Source: Branchiostoma floridae
Taxonomy: Eukaryota; Chordata; Leptocardii; Amphioxiformes; Branchiostomatidae
Length of the DNA stretch: 64,000 bases
NCBI RefSeq assembly: GCF_000003815.2
Contig: NC_049995.1
Coordinates: 10,905,181 to 10,969,180 of the forward strand
Reading direction: 5' to 3'
Part shown: piece after piece, positions 41,460-54,281 of the stretch
How positions within the stretch are numbered: the stretch's first letter is position 1
Layout of the letters: each line of letters starts with the position of its first letter
The notes under the pieces: model-generated
What the model saw: the letters and a program-made list of their open reading frames with translations, nothing else
The model's database searches: none
Told to the model about the DNA's origin: nothing
Translations under genes and position numbers: made by a program

Positions 41460-44400
41460 ATGGTGGCCAAGATGAATCCAGACCTGAAGAAAGAGCGAGA
41501 GAACGCCAGTTTTGATCCAGAGAAGATCACAAACTTCCTGTATGGAGGCCAGGAGAGCGTCAAAAGAAAAAGGGAGTTAGGTGAGTGTTGTAATATTTCC
41601 CTTCTAGAGTAACTTGTAGATCTGTGATAAATTTGTAGAGACCTAATAGCGTAAGGCAACTGCTTTTTTCACAATAATATGATATAATGTGGTGTGACTG
41701 TCTTGGGATTCCCCTAGGAATATTTCTAATAATACAGTTGTCATAAAAACCAAATGCACTAAACCATTATGCCAAATGGGTCAGTTGGCTTGGTCAGTTT
41801 GGCGGCACTTGAACGCCACTGTTACAAATTGTCATCCATCAATAATTATTATTATGAATAAATGGATTCATAAATTGTTATGTGCACAACCTAGTTGACA
41901 ACATTGCAATGAGTAATCATGCTAAACTGAATAATGTGCTTGTTGAAAAGAGATCACCATCATCTTGAATTTCTTTTTTTACCAGAATCCCTTGCCCTAA
42001 ATGACCCCGACTACCAACATGAAGACTTGAACTTCATGTCGAGAGAACAGCAGTATGAGACCCAACTAAAGAAGGGCATCCTGATGGTCACCAAGATGAA
42101 GGAACTGAAGATCACAAGTGCTCAGGACCAACTCTTCTACACAAGGTGTGTCATGGTTTTATCACTTTTGTAATGATACGTTCTATCTGACAGTCCTACA
42201 TGTATGTTCTTACACCCCTAAGTAACAACCCTATTGCTTAGTATGTTCTGACACCCCTATTGTCCAAACCCCTACGTTCTGACATCCCTTATCCTTGAAC
42301 CCTAAGGCCACACCAATTTAATTTCTTGGTTCACGGATTTTTTCATAAAAGATATGGAGCGAGAGGGCGAAATAAAAATAAAAATTGTGAAATGGTTGGG
42401 GTAAAGGTAACGGCCAATCCAAAACAGAAAGAAGAAAAGTTTTCAGCTTGAAAAAAGTACAAAAACACTATTATTGTACAGTAACAGCACCTGTATCCAC
42501 ACTTTAAGGAGCTTATAATATAAAGGCCAATTTGCTACACCAGAAAGCTGGTGAATGGTTTCATTAATGGTGAAAATTTGCTGAGTGGTAATTTTTATTT
42601 TTTATTTTTTTTCCAAAAAATAGGAGCGAGCGAATCCGTGAACCAAGAAATTAAATTGGTGTGGCCTAATGTAGGGGTTTCAGAACTAAGTGTATACAGG
42701 ATGCATCAGAACATTAGGGCAGTTCCAAGATTTTGCACTCATACTGAATTAACAGTGACTGACATCCTGACATTGGACTGTCAGGGTCTGCTTTAAATAT
42801 CTGCCTTGAATGGCAGGTCATACTGGACAAAACTTTCTCTATTGTACCTCACCGGTGAAAACTGGATGAATAATGATGATGACATCCTTGATATTAGTAG
42901 AGTAGAGTCTTTAAAGTGACCATTACCAGTACCTAACCCTCGTTATCCTAACAGCCTATGATAAGTTAAAAAGATAGAATAAATATTAATAGAATATACA
43001 CCAATCAAATGCTGACAGCTTCATTCAATTTTAAAGGAATTATTTCTCAAGTGCTTAAAACTTCCTAGCTTTAACATCATTCTAAATAGTACGTAGTTAC
43101 AGTCCTAAAGGCTTTAAGTTTATACATGTTACTATTGACAAAGTTACTACTCATGTCTCAGGGCACTTTATATCAAGAATTCAGGTTGTAATGTTCACTG
43201 ACTGACCAATGAACTCCTCATCCTGCAGTGCCGTTCTTGTGTCAGACGTACATCCCATGAGTGTACACACCAGGATGTTCCTCCCCACCCTGTACGGACA
43301 GGCCACGGAACAACAGAAGGACAAGTGGCTGAAGTTGGCAGAGAACTACACCATCATTGGCACATACGCTCAGACAGAGATAGGACATGGTGATACATCC
43401 TTTCTCAAAGACAAAACTGATCATGACAGTCACCTCTTCCAGAAGTCATCTTTTGAAAACTTTTGGGACACTTTGATACTTTATCTTAATAGCCTCCAGT
43501 CCAATCTTGATAGCTTTCATCCACTCCAGAAGTAACCTTGCATGGAGAGCGGACCAAAACTAATAAGACTTGACTCCAGGCTACTTTATTTAGTCCATAT
43601 ACATCACAGTACTTTGTGTAGCTAAAATAATGGTAAGTACTAGCCTTCCTGTAAATATAAACAGCAAATTACAAAAAAATGGTTCATAATGACAGCTACA
43701 TCGATCATGAAGATTAGACATCCAGGTAATAAGAATTTATGCCAAAAAGGAGTTACTCAAGCAACTGGATATGATTTTGGAAATGGTCAGACATTTCAAC
43801 TACTGAAACGGCTGACCGTTTCCAAAATTATATCCAGTTGCTTGAGTAACTGCTTGTTGGCATGACAGCAGCTTGTGGAATAGTCAATTTCAAGTCCTCT
43901 TTTAAATTCTTTTTCAGGAACCTTTGTTAGAGGCCTGGAGACGACCGCGACCTATGACCCTAAAACCCAGGAGTTCATCCTGAACACTCCAACTCTCTCA
44001 GCATCCAAGTGGTGGCCTGGTGGAAGTGAGTTTCAGTTTTTACTAGTAACTATTGCATATACAATATTTGTAGTGAAAAGTATCACCAAGTATGATTAAG
44101 GCTATTACTAAGCAAGGAATATATCAACAGTTAACATTGTAACTTATGGTAACTTTGTGATTGGGAAACAGTAGTCCCGCTATGTTAATAGTTTCTTTGA
44201 CATTAGTGACCTGACGTAATTTACATTTATAGTACAGTCAAACCTGTACCACCTCTACATAAGGACCACAGTGGGCCATTGATAACAGTCAAACCTGTAC
44301 AAGTGACCACCAATACATAAGGACCAACGGGCCAATATGACTTTTTGGTGGTCCCTTTAATGACTTTTCCCATCATTTAAAAATCCTGTTTGAAGTGACC

Positions 44401-47400
44401 ACGAGTCAACCGTCTTAAGTGACCACCTGACCAGATTTATCGGTCCCCTTTCTTACAGTGGGGAAGACGTCCAACTATGTAGTCCTGATGGCTCAGTTGT
44501 ACATCTACGGCAAGTCTTACGGCATCCACCCTTTTATGCTGCAAATTCGAAGTCTGGAGGACCACAAGCCTCTACCTGGTACGTTTTGCCTCAGACTGCC
44601 TGCTCCATCTGTTTAGCTTGTCTGACCGCCCTTTGGTGTACACACCAGCTTGAATTAGTTAATATGAATGTTCATACTGATTCAAGTTGGTGTGTCTCAT
44701 TGTGTGTAACAAATTGTGACATTTTATGAAAGCTTATAACTATTATCCCATGACATACTGGTAGCCATTATAACATAGTAAACTCCTCTTATACCTGCTA
44801 AAGGTGGTAATTATATATCAGGTACTAGAACCAAATAAGGTGCTGATATACATGTAGCTATTAAAGCTTGTTGATTGTGCCATTTCCAGGAGTGACTGTT
44901 GGTGACATAGGGCCCAAGTTTGGGTATGACGTCATGGACAACGGCTTCCTGTCACTCAACAATGTCAGGATCCCTCGAGAGAACATGCTCATGAAGTACT
45001 CCAGGGTTAGTTTCATTTTCTTTATTTGTTACCATTGTGAAGGTAGATACAAGATTCACATACATTTCACAACATTTCACTTCAGCATTAAGGACTTCAA
45101 TGTTTTCAGCTTGCCTCAGAGTGATCCACTAGTAATAATTGTGATGGTGGTTACTTTTGGCAATTGAATAGTGATAATCAAAATAGCTAAAATTAAATCA
45201 ATCCATTAACAAATCAAGAACACACTGTGAGTCTCACAAAAACACCAGTGCACCATCTTCTTTAATTGATTTGCTTAGGTCAGTAGTCGAGCTGCAGTCA
45301 GACCTGGTGTAGCCAAATGTCTTCAGCCATAAGCCCTCAAAATGGTCTCGTCCAATTCTACATAGTTTTAGTTAGTATCTCGTATGGAGCTTCTACCCAC
45401 CAGTCACCAACAATTTTTCTGTTTGACTCTACAAGTTTTTACCTTTTTGATCTTTCAGGTTGAGCCTGATGGTACCTACGTGAGACCACCGAGTACCAAG
45501 TTGGCTTACGGTACCATGGTGCAGGTGAGAGCAGGCATAGTCATGTTTTCTGGCATGAACCTGGCGAAGGCTGTCACCATAGCAACTCGCTACAGCTGTG
45601 TTCGTCGTCAGTCCGAGATGAAGCCAGGGTGAGTTACCATCACCATAATTCTAGACTCAATAACAAAATCAACAGGAAGACACTTTCGTATCATGCAAAA
45701 GTTAATGAAAGGGTCAGTACCCAAATCTTTTGAAAACAGATTGTGAGTTTTACAAACTAAGGCTTACTTTGTTTTGCAATTTTGTAAAATGAAATGTTTA
45801 TACCAATGATCAAAACTCCCTCTGAAAATACATCAAAACATCCCAAAGAAAAACTCTGAATTCTATCCAGTTGAATGCCCAATTTACATGTAGATATTGT
45901 TAACTTGGGTGTCTAACCTTTAAAAATGTATTGTAAAGATATGAAATGATATCAGCATAATCATATTATGGTCTTCAACATCAACTTACATTTCCATATT
46001 ATGGTCTTCAACATCAACTGACATAACCATAATTGATAGATGTTTTGATCTCTTACTTTACTAGTTAAAGTTAAAGTTTGCCCATGCATCTACAGACGCG
46101 TAGGGTGGCGCCCATCCCCAGTTCGAAGCCCTTGGGCCACACATGTGCAAGCGACTACAGCAGGGGGCTGGTCCGCTGGTAGTGATGTGTGTTTAACTTC
46201 CATACTCTTCCTCATTGGTGCTGAGTGCTAAGCAGAGAAAACAGCATGTACCATTTTTAGAGTCTTTGGTATGACTCGGCCGGGGATCTAACTCACGACC
46301 TACCGAATGCAAGGCGAACACTCTACCCACTCGGCCATTGCACCGGTTGCAATGCACTTTACTCATTGAATGAATAAAAAAAATTGATGAAAAACGAAGG
46401 ACTGTATTTCCTCCTGTTCACAGCTACCTTGAATCCTGTATGCTCAAAACTTTGATGATAACCACGGAAAAGGTTGATTTTTGTGTTTTCCAACTTGCGT
46501 ATATCGTATGTTCATACTGATTTCTTCTTGACCCTTCCAGCCACCCTGAGCCGCAGGTGTTGGACTATGTGACCCAGCAGTACAAGTTGTTCCCCTACCT
46601 GGCTGCTGCCTACGCCTTCTGGCTCACAGGACAAACCATGATGTCTGTTTACACGACATCTTCCAGCCAGATTTCGAAGGGAGACATCAGTGTCCTACCT
46701 GAGGTAATGAAAAAAAAAATGAAAATTCTTTAGCAGTGCCCTGTAAGCTTATAAAGTGAAACATACATGTGTCTTCATATCTACTTAGTTAATAAACAAG
46801 ATGAAACCACTTAAGTTTAACTAAAATCTCTCTTAAGTTTAACTACATACTGTAATTCGTTATTTAACAGTAACTTGATTTTAGCGACTATTCAACCACT
46901 AGTTTCAAAATTGCAATTACGTGTATTTTATCACTCTAAACCTAGCTAAAAAATGTACCCACCGCTAAATTTAGATGCCATGACAATGAGATACTACTGT
47001 AATGGTACTCCCTTTCCCTTTTAATTGCTAGAATTACTGAACGCAATATCAAATGGATTTACAGCAATTCAAAATTCCAAGCAATTTAAGACAAGGTCAA
47101 AGTTGATCCATATATTACATCTACATATATATACCCCCAAATGGCCCCGCATGGGGCATCGTGGGGGGGGGGGGTTAGTTGAGGCTCCTGGGTTAGGGCG
47201 GGCAGGCCGCCTGCCTGGCATGGAAGCACTCAACGTTGGGAGCACTTATAACTGTGCCAGGCAGGGCGTTCCACTCAGAGATGGTTCGTGGAAAAAAAGA
47301 GTTTTTGTTTGTGTCGGTACGGGCGAAGATGGGCTGGTATTTGTGGTTGTGGCTTCCCCGGGTATGCCCTTGGGCTGGTTGGAGTATGCTGATAGTGTCT

Positions 47401-50400
47401 ATATTTAATATTATTATTAACTACTTTGTAGAAAAAGGTGAGGCGGGCGTTCCTCCTCCTTTCGGAGAGAGGGCGCCACTGCAGGTCTGTGAGCATTTGT
47501 GTCATGCTGCTAGTCTGCCGGTAGTCATTAAGGGTCACTCGGGCGGCCCTGCGCTGGACGGCCTCCACCGCCTGTATCCCTTTGTTGGTGGACAGGTCCC
47601 AGACGATGGCACTATATTCCAAATGTGGCCGTACCAGCGCTTTGTAACAAGTGGCCTTAACCCTAGATGGACAGTGGGTCAAGTTACGCCGAATGACTCC
47701 TAGGACCTTACGAGCTTTGCTAGTGGCGTGGTTGATATGGGTGTCCACTCCAAGATAGGGGTGGGACTTAACACCGGTGAAGGCTTCTCCACATAAAGAT
47801 TACTGTTTCAAACTTTACAGTTTTACAATATCTAATAATCTTTCTCATGTTCCTAATTGTAAGATCAATATGCATTGTTCATGCAGTCTACGATGTATAG
47901 TGCTAGTTCACATTTATCCATGGGCAACCTATATTCGCTGTTTCTAAAAATACGGAGGTTACGGGTATGGAGTCAACAGATAAAAAATATTGCATTTAAA
48001 AAATATTGCATTTTGAAACCCCCATCTGTTGAATAATCCCTGAATACCACCATAGACAAGTTACGCATATGGGTTACCGCACAGATACAGGGACCAGCTA
48101 CAGGGAGGCGGACAGGGATTAGCGCCCCTGCCCTTGAGGAGCTAGGCTACTGGTCTCATACCACTCATACTACACCCATACAAACACAGAGTAAAGTAGT
48201 AAAAAACGACCACCCAAAGCCAAATGACCATCTACCACGTCCAGAGCCTTCAACCACTTTGAAGTTGGACGTTACATGAAGAAGAAGATAGGGCCACACC
48301 AATTTAATTTCTTGGTTCACGGATTTGCTCGCTCCTATTTTTTGGAAAAAAAAATAAAAATTACCACTCAGCAAATTTTCACCATTAATGAAACCATTCA
48401 CCAAATTTCTGGTGTAGCAAATTGGCCTTTATATTATAAGCTCCTTAAAGTGTGGGTACAGGTGCTGTTACTGTACAAGAATAGTGTTTTTATACCTTTT
48501 TCAAGCTGAAAACTTTTTTCTTTATGTTTTGGATTAGCCGTTACCTTTACCCCAACCATTTTACAATTGTTATTTTTATTTCGCCCTCTCGCTCCATATT
48601 TTTTATGAAAAAATCCGTGAACCAAGAAATTAAATTGGTGTGGCCTAAAGGTGACCTAGCATTAGATTACGTATTGTCAGGTTCAGCCTGTGATACCATC
48701 ACTAATTCCAGAATTACCCAAATTCTCATTTGTAGCTCCATGCCCTTTCCGCCGGGCTGAAGGCTCTGTCGTCATCGATGGCCAATGTGGGAATGGAGGA
48801 GTGTCGTCTGGCGTGTGGAGGACACGGGTACTCTCACGCCAGCGGGCTGCCTCGTCTGTACACCAACGCAACCCCGGCCTCTACTGCTGAAGGAGAACAT
48901 GTTGTCCTGATGCTACAAACTGCAAGGTCAGTGTGTCAGGTTACCCAACTAACCCTAGCAAAAAGCTGACAGCCCCTTCTTTTAGAGTGAAGGAGTCTAG
49001 TAGACTCACTCTTACTAGTAACCCTCGCCAACATTACGAGATGCAGGGTTTCACCTTGGAAGAAACCATCGAGGAGCGGGACCTGGGAGTAATTGTTGAC
49101 AACAAACTAAAATTCCACACGCATTGTTCCGCCACAGCTGGCAAGGCATTCCGAACACTGGGACTCATCGGGAAGAGTTTTCAACGGCTCGACGAGAAAA
49201 CTGTACCCATATTATACAAGACCTTGGTTCGCCCTATACTAGAGTATGGGAACATCATCTGGGGTCCACACTACATAGGTGACCAGCAGTTGCTCGATAG
49301 AGTACAGCATAAGCCGACGCGACTTGTACCTGGTTTCTGCGATCTTACCTACGAGGACAGACTGCGTCGCCTCAGGCTCCCCACCCTCGAACACCGGCGA
49401 CATGATCCAGATGTTTAAGGTGGTCAAGGGGTTTGATCGCATTGACCCAAGTCGCTTGTTCGATTTCAATGTTGACGGACGTACTAGAGGACACCCATAC
49501 AAGATCGCCAAACCCCTCGCCAAGAAGACGGTCAGATCGGACTTCTTCAGCGTCAGGGCGATAAACACCTGGAATAGTCTTCCCGCAGACGTTGTTGCTG
49601 CAGAATCTGTGAACGCTTTCAAATCAAAACTGGACAGTCACTGGAGGGGGATGGGGTACACGCCTAACACAACATAGACTTTTATTACAGACTCTCATGA
49701 ACTCTCTTTTAGAACTTAAGATGTTTTTAGAAGCAGATCTTATAGGCAAAATGCCTCTTATCTGATGATATTGTTATGTTATGTTATGTTATGTTAGTGT
49801 TCAGACTTGTAGGCAACACATTTAAGTATGAAGCTCCTCAACACTTCAGTGTGTGGCCAGTTCTTTGCAGTACATTTTGTATAATATATAAGTCCTTAGA
49901 ACATAACACAGTAACATCAGCAATTAGATTGTCTCTGGTCCTTCCACTTTCTCATCTGTCACTCAATATGGTATAGTGTATGGTACGGTGTATGGTTGTA
50001 TCATGTTATGGTGTATACTGTATAGTATGACTGGTATGGTACAGGGCATGGTAAGGGTATTGTAAGAGGTATGGTATCATACATTGGGGTATGGTATGGT
50101 TTGGTACAGTACGGTACAATATGGTATGGTAATTCCCATGGCAAGTATCTTTCAAAAGTGTGCAATGCACATTGTCATGTAACTCTACAACTTCTTGCTA
50201 CAATTCAACTCACCACTCGCTCCTTTTTTCCAATGGCCACTATGCACCGACACACTCATGATGCCTTGTTCTTCATGGATCCTTAGGAAGTACTAGCACT
50301 CTTGCTACAGTTATCTGATAAATGGCATGATCCTATTCCCACCCAGGTACCTGATGAAGAGTTATAACCAGTCCCTGCAGGGTGAGAAGCTGGCTGGTTC

Positions 50401-52620
50401 GGTGGCGTACCTGTCCGGTGTACAGCTGGTTCCTGCAGCCGGTAGAACCAGGAACATGCTGGATCTGGGGGCTCTGTGTGATGCCTTCAGGCACAGGGCA
50501 GCCAGGTAAGAACAAAATGTTATACCGCCTTTTGCCCCTCTTCACTTCGCATGTATTCAAAACAATATGTATTCAGGTTAAGTCTCTACGTCCTTACTAC
50601 ATTCTTCCACATGCATGCATACTAAACAGTGGAAGATCTGTACTTCTCTAATACAACACTCCCTTTCAAGGGTTGATATTTGCTGCATCTTTTTCTTCTA
50701 ATTCCAGTGTTGCAATGAATCTGCATTTGCAAGCACTCTAATGCAAAGATTGCAGTATGCTGTTAGGTAATGCGAAAATACCCGAATTCAAAATTATAAC
50801 AACTACTTGTTCCTTGGGCCTTGGACACACTTTAAAGTAAAAATTCATCAAGCTTTTTCAAGAGGCTGGATTTCATATTCACTCCTGAAACTGTGTATAC
50901 AAGGACTCTGTTTTCAACTTCATCTGTTTTAAAATCAGCATTTTTAAGAAGGCTCTGTTGTGATCTGGTGCATTCTTAAAAGACATAGGCAATGCAAACT
51001 TGTTTGGTTCACCAATACTCATTGTGAGACTAACAAACAAACATCTCTTTCCTCATCACTTCACAGGATAGTTGGTGAAGCAGCTGCACAACTGAGGAGT
51101 GAGATGCAGGGAGGGAAGGACCAAGCAGATGCATGGAATGCCTCGTCTGTGGATCTCACCAAGGCAGCCATGGTTAGAAACCTTTCTCAGCACTCTAGCC
51201 TCTCTACACTCCAAAGTTACAATCTACAGTGTATGCACAGCTATATGTATTGTGAAAGTTGTCAATGATTAAGATACAAATTAAAATGTACAATAGTATC
51301 CTATCTTTACTGATAAAAAACTGATTGTGGTCTACTAGCATTTTCTCATCAGAAATGCACAATTTTGTACTGACATATGGGCAATATTTGAACAATTGTA
51401 AATCAGAGCTCTTTGACTCAGTGAATATTGTCAGTTGATGTTAGGTATTTCATCTCTATCCCCCTCAGACTTCAAGCTGTGGGAGTTTGGGTCTCTAAGG
51501 CTGGGAAAGGGAGTTTGCCTAGAAAGGGAGTTTGCCGAGTGGTGAGAAACACCTTTCTACAGCAAAGTACCTTTTCTGGCATTGGAGAACCTTATTCAAC
51601 ATTAAAAATTGCAAACCAGCACACACACACACACCCTAATAAGTTAGAAGCAAGCCCCGCTAGAAGCAAAAGAGGTTATTTCATTTGAATTCACCGTTTT
51701 TCTCAGATCACTGTTGCCAATTTTTACTCTGTTCCCAGGCCCACAGCCAGTACTTTGTAGTGAAAACGTTTGCAGAGAGGCTGACAGACTCCAGACTGGA
51801 CAGCTCCATCTCTGCTGTCCTGACCAGGCTGTGTCAGCTGCACGCTCTACATGGACTGGTCACAAACAGCGGAGACTTTCTGGAGGTACATGAAATCCAT
51901 TCTCTGAATTCAATACTGAAGAACTGCAAATGATCAAGTATCATGTTCTTGTATCAATGCAGATTAACTTTTTCTTTATGGCATATGAATATTCGAATGA
52001 ACAAGCAAATCTCTGTCATAAGAAACACAATCTTAAATTCATCAAAGTATGGGAGCTTAATAGTCACCAACTTTTTATCAGGACGGCTACTTGACCGGGT
52101 CAGACATCCGCCAAGCCAGACGTCACATCAACGCCCTCATGGCCAAGCTCCGTCCTGACGCCGTGGCTCTTGTCGACGCCTTCGACTTCCCAGACGGGAT
52201 CCTGAACTCCATACTGGGGCGCTACGATGGGAACGTCTACCAACATCTGTTGGAGTGGGCCAAGGCTTCTCCTCTCAACAAAACAGATGTAAGTGCAGAT
52301 ACTCAATCCTTTTTGGGGGTGAAGTTGCATATTATACTAGAAATTATACTATATTGTGAGCAGGTATCCAGAAACTAGATGCAATGTTACAGTTAAATTC
52401 TCCACTCAACATTTAACAGTCAAACAGCCTGAATAAATCCTGTACTGAGAGATTGTGTATCACAGGTTACATGATCAAACAGCATACTTTCATACATCAA
52501 TACATATTTTGACTATATACTGTCAATTACATTATAATGATACCTGTTCATCCTCAGGTGCACCAGTCCTACCACAAGTACCTGAAGCCATTCCTTGAAG
52601 CCAACAGGGCCAAGCTGTGA
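41460..52620 (+). CDS. ACOX1: Peroxisomal acyl-CoA oxidase, ACOX1 type, copy B (complete)
   Basis: Fourteen exons with consistent phases: 41460-41580, 41986-42145, 43229-43389, 43918-44025, 44459-44578, 44890-45005, 45459-45628, 46541-46703, 48736-48926, 50347-50505, 51067-51172, 51739-51885, 52082-52288, 52558-52620. They total 1992 nt, 663 residues; vertebrate ACOX1 is about 660. The family's usual start MNPDL is the second ATG (41472); the first adds MVAK. Motifs: [11 protein letters not shown]-type N-terminal domain (here [14 protein letters not shown]), [53 protein letters not shown] (catalytic Glu kept) and C-terminal AKL (PTS1). Introns contain two LINE fragments, two large MITEs and a SINE, but the reading frame is intact. 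DR1 motifs upstream suggest nuclear-receptor control. Confidence 0.95.
42190..42300. repeat. Degenerate units related to the 32-bp minisatellite
   Basis: Short reiterations of tatgttctgacacccctat and accccta in copy B intron 2. They resemble the flanks of the 181-610 array in copy A, but here they are not amplified. Confidence 0.6.
42302..42668. mobile_element. MITE family M3, copy 1
   Basis: Ends ggccacaccaatttaatttc and gaaattaaattggtgtggcc are inverted, followed by ttggttcacggatt / aatccgtgaaccaa. About 365 bp. A second copy lies inverted at 48291-48649 in the same gene. Non-coding. Confidence 0.92.
43700..43865. mobile_element. Hairpin element in ACOX copy B intron 3
   Basis: agttactcaagcaactggat + atgattttggaaatggtcag is repeated inverted as ctgaccgtttccaaaattat + atccagttgcttgagtaac, with a loop of about 20 bp. 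It is preceded by gaagattagacatccaggta, a motif also near 30015 and 56805. Likely an end of a foldback family. Confidence 0.8.
44232..44458. repeat. Repeat with acagtcaaacctgtac units
   Basis: acagtcaaacctgtac occurs twice (44235 and 44287), each followed by ccacctctacataaggacca-like text. It then continues into ggtggtccctttaatgac and runs to the acceptor of exon 5. Related to the MITE at 15543-15769. Confidence 0.65.
46063..46345 (-). mobile_element. tRNA-derived SINE (family 1), reverse orientation
   Basis: The minus strand begins with a clear tRNA-like head: A box atggccgagtgggtagagtg, anticodon-arm-like ccttgcattcggtaggtcg, B box gtgagttagatcc. It is followed by the family-1 body (catgctgttttctctgctta). 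The 3' part lies toward 46070. Intronic in ACOX copy B. Confidence 0.85.
47150..47790 (-). mobile_element. CR1-like LINE C-terminal fragment, minus strand
   Basis: The frame 47748-47275 reads [20 protein letters not shown], then [31 protein letters not shown], typical of the region after the RT palm. A frameshift follows; the terminal part (WNALPGT-like) continues in another frame toward 47150. Truncated on both sides. Antisense in ACOX copy B intron 8. Confidence 0.85.
48291..48649. mobile_element. MITE family M3, copy 2 (opposite orientation to copy 1)
   Basis: Same inverted termini as 42302-42668 and about 95% similar along its length by eye, but reversed. Ends about 90 bp before exon 9 of ACOX copy B. 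Confidence 0.92.
48970..49798 (+). mobile_element. CR1-like LINE 3' fragment, plus strand
   Basis: The frame up to 49418 reads [43 protein letters not shown]; after a frameshift near 49400 it continues [38 protein letters not shown] to 49677. The 3' tail is (TTATG)n at 49774-49797. 5'-truncated in the RT thumb. It lies just downstream of the exon-9 donor (48927). Confidence 0.88.
49973..50135. repeat. Degenerate GGTAT-rich tandem repeat
   Basis: Reiterated tatggt/ggtatg motifs with irregular spacing, in ACOX copy B intron 9. Confidence 0.8.
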
Positions 52621-53870
52621 AGACATCTGATGACGAAAGGCTTCAAATGGAATCTTGATTCTAACATGCTGTGCCTACTATGAATTTCACTGAATCATTC
52701 CAGTTAAATGCTTATGCAATATGATTTTCTCCAAGCTGGACATTCAATGCACAAGTTATGCTGCTCTAGCTTTCTTACTCAGTTGAAACATACATGTGCA
52801 TTTTTATTTGCATAAATCTGCACGTCTGTTAACATGATGTCCCTTAGGAATCAAACGTAAAATAGACGGAAGCATCAAGCTAGAGTTCTATGTACTGGAA
52901 TGATAGTATGGAGGGTGAACTACTGTAACAGTTGTAAAGTTTGTAGTTTTTGAATGAATCTGTATTGGTAGAATCCATTGTTGTAAAATTGAGCTTTGTT
53001 CGGATACAAAGAAAACACTCACCATGAATTTTTCGTCAATCTGCCAAACTTCATCAGATGTCTGATTCACTGCGTGCACTGACTTTCCAGGAATCAGAAG
53101 CATGATGATGCCAGTAGTGAATCAAAGGTGACAGGAAGATGGAATCTACCACCATCACTGTTAAGGGCGGGTTGGTGGGCTCTGACTAAATTTTCTTTTT
53201 TAAATTTCTCCTTAAGAGACCCAGAATATCTGTCTAGTTTCTTTTTCTCAGCAATGAAGTAAGCCCAGCACTTTAGTTTGATTAATAGTATGTATAGAAA
53301 TAATGAGCATATTTTAAAGATAATAACATTCCCTAATTCTTACTCAAGTCAAATGTTGTGGAAAATCACGTATATGCAGGATTTATCAGTGTCAGAGTAA
53401 CAAGTTTATGTATGCCAAGAAATGATGTACAAATTTTTAATGGCCAAAGTTTAAAATTTAGATTTTAAAAAGAATATATACTTTTGTTTATTCAATGTTA
53501 ATGTATTTCATTGTGATGAAAATGTGATGCAAAGAGCTCAAAGCCATTAAAAGATGTTAATCAGGCTTACTGGCTTGGTCTTTCAAGACTTATCAATTTG
53601 AACCAGATACATAAGAGAAAGGAAATGTTTTCTCTGGTTTTGGACCTTTCAACTCAAAACAAAGTGGCATAAGGTTCTACAAGTTGCTCAGAAACCCCGT
53701 GAAAATACATGCCTTACCCCTGTATTTGCACAGGTATCAATACCTCGATCATTGTACACTACATGCAATGCTGTGCAGAATTGCAGTTACCAGACAACAG
53801 AGGACATGGTAGACAAGATGGGGTGTCAGGGAGAACGTTGATGTGTGACCTCACTAGCATAAATCTGCTT
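52621..53870 (+). other. ACOX copy B 3' UTR and intergenic spacer
   Basis: The first 20 bp after the stop (agacatctgatgacgaaa) resemble the copy A 3' UTR. The rest is A/T-rich with no ORF of interest. Candidate weak polyadenylation signals (ATTAAA) appear near 53546. No other gene is seen. Confidence 0.5.
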
Positions 53871-53877
53871 GGAAACT

Positions 53878-54060
53878 AATCTCCAGGCAGATTTACCAGT
53901 GACATAAAGATAGTATCAAAGCTGGCTAAGGAGTATAGCCAGCCAAAGGGAGTCATCGGCCACTGGGAAGCCAAACACACTCCTAAGTCGGCTTCACTTC
54001 TCCTGGCAGCTTTTGATACTACATGTATCTTATGCTACTATAGGATCGGCTTGGAGATTA
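53878..54060. mobile_element. MITE family M1, copy 4
   Basis: Left end taatctccaggcagatttac, inner gatagtatcaaagctggc; right side gccagcttttgatactac-like block, then tcttatgctac and atcggcttggagatta. The flanks (cttggaaac, cttggatac) look like a 9-bp duplication, but the left flank may be part of another M1 end. It lies about 160 bp past the RPL19 polyadenylation signal. Confidence 0.85.
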
Positions 54061-54220
54061 CTTGGATACATGGTGTGAAGACTACCTGTATACTGCCCAC
54101 CCGGACTACCATTATGACTAAATATAAATTATTGACTACTACTACTACTAACTACAAATGTACCACCCATTTGCACAAGACCAAAAGACACAAGGACACA
54201 TCTCATTTCAGATGGAGATA

Positions 54221-54226
54221 TTTAAT
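54221..54226 (-). terminator. RPL19: Polyadenylation signal of RPL19 (ATTAAA)
   Basis: The minus strand reads ATTAAA about 55 bp after the TAG at 54284-54282. It is the only near-canonical hexamer between the stop and the M1 MITE. Confidence 0.55.
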
Positions 54227-54281
54227 CCTTATAACATCAGGACTAAGATTGGATAGAATCTGTCTTGCGCGGACGACACAT

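Noticed and set aside
47025-47703. Plus-strand ORFs of 127 and 155 codons
   Set aside because: Antisense to a recognisable LINE RT fragment on the minus strand.
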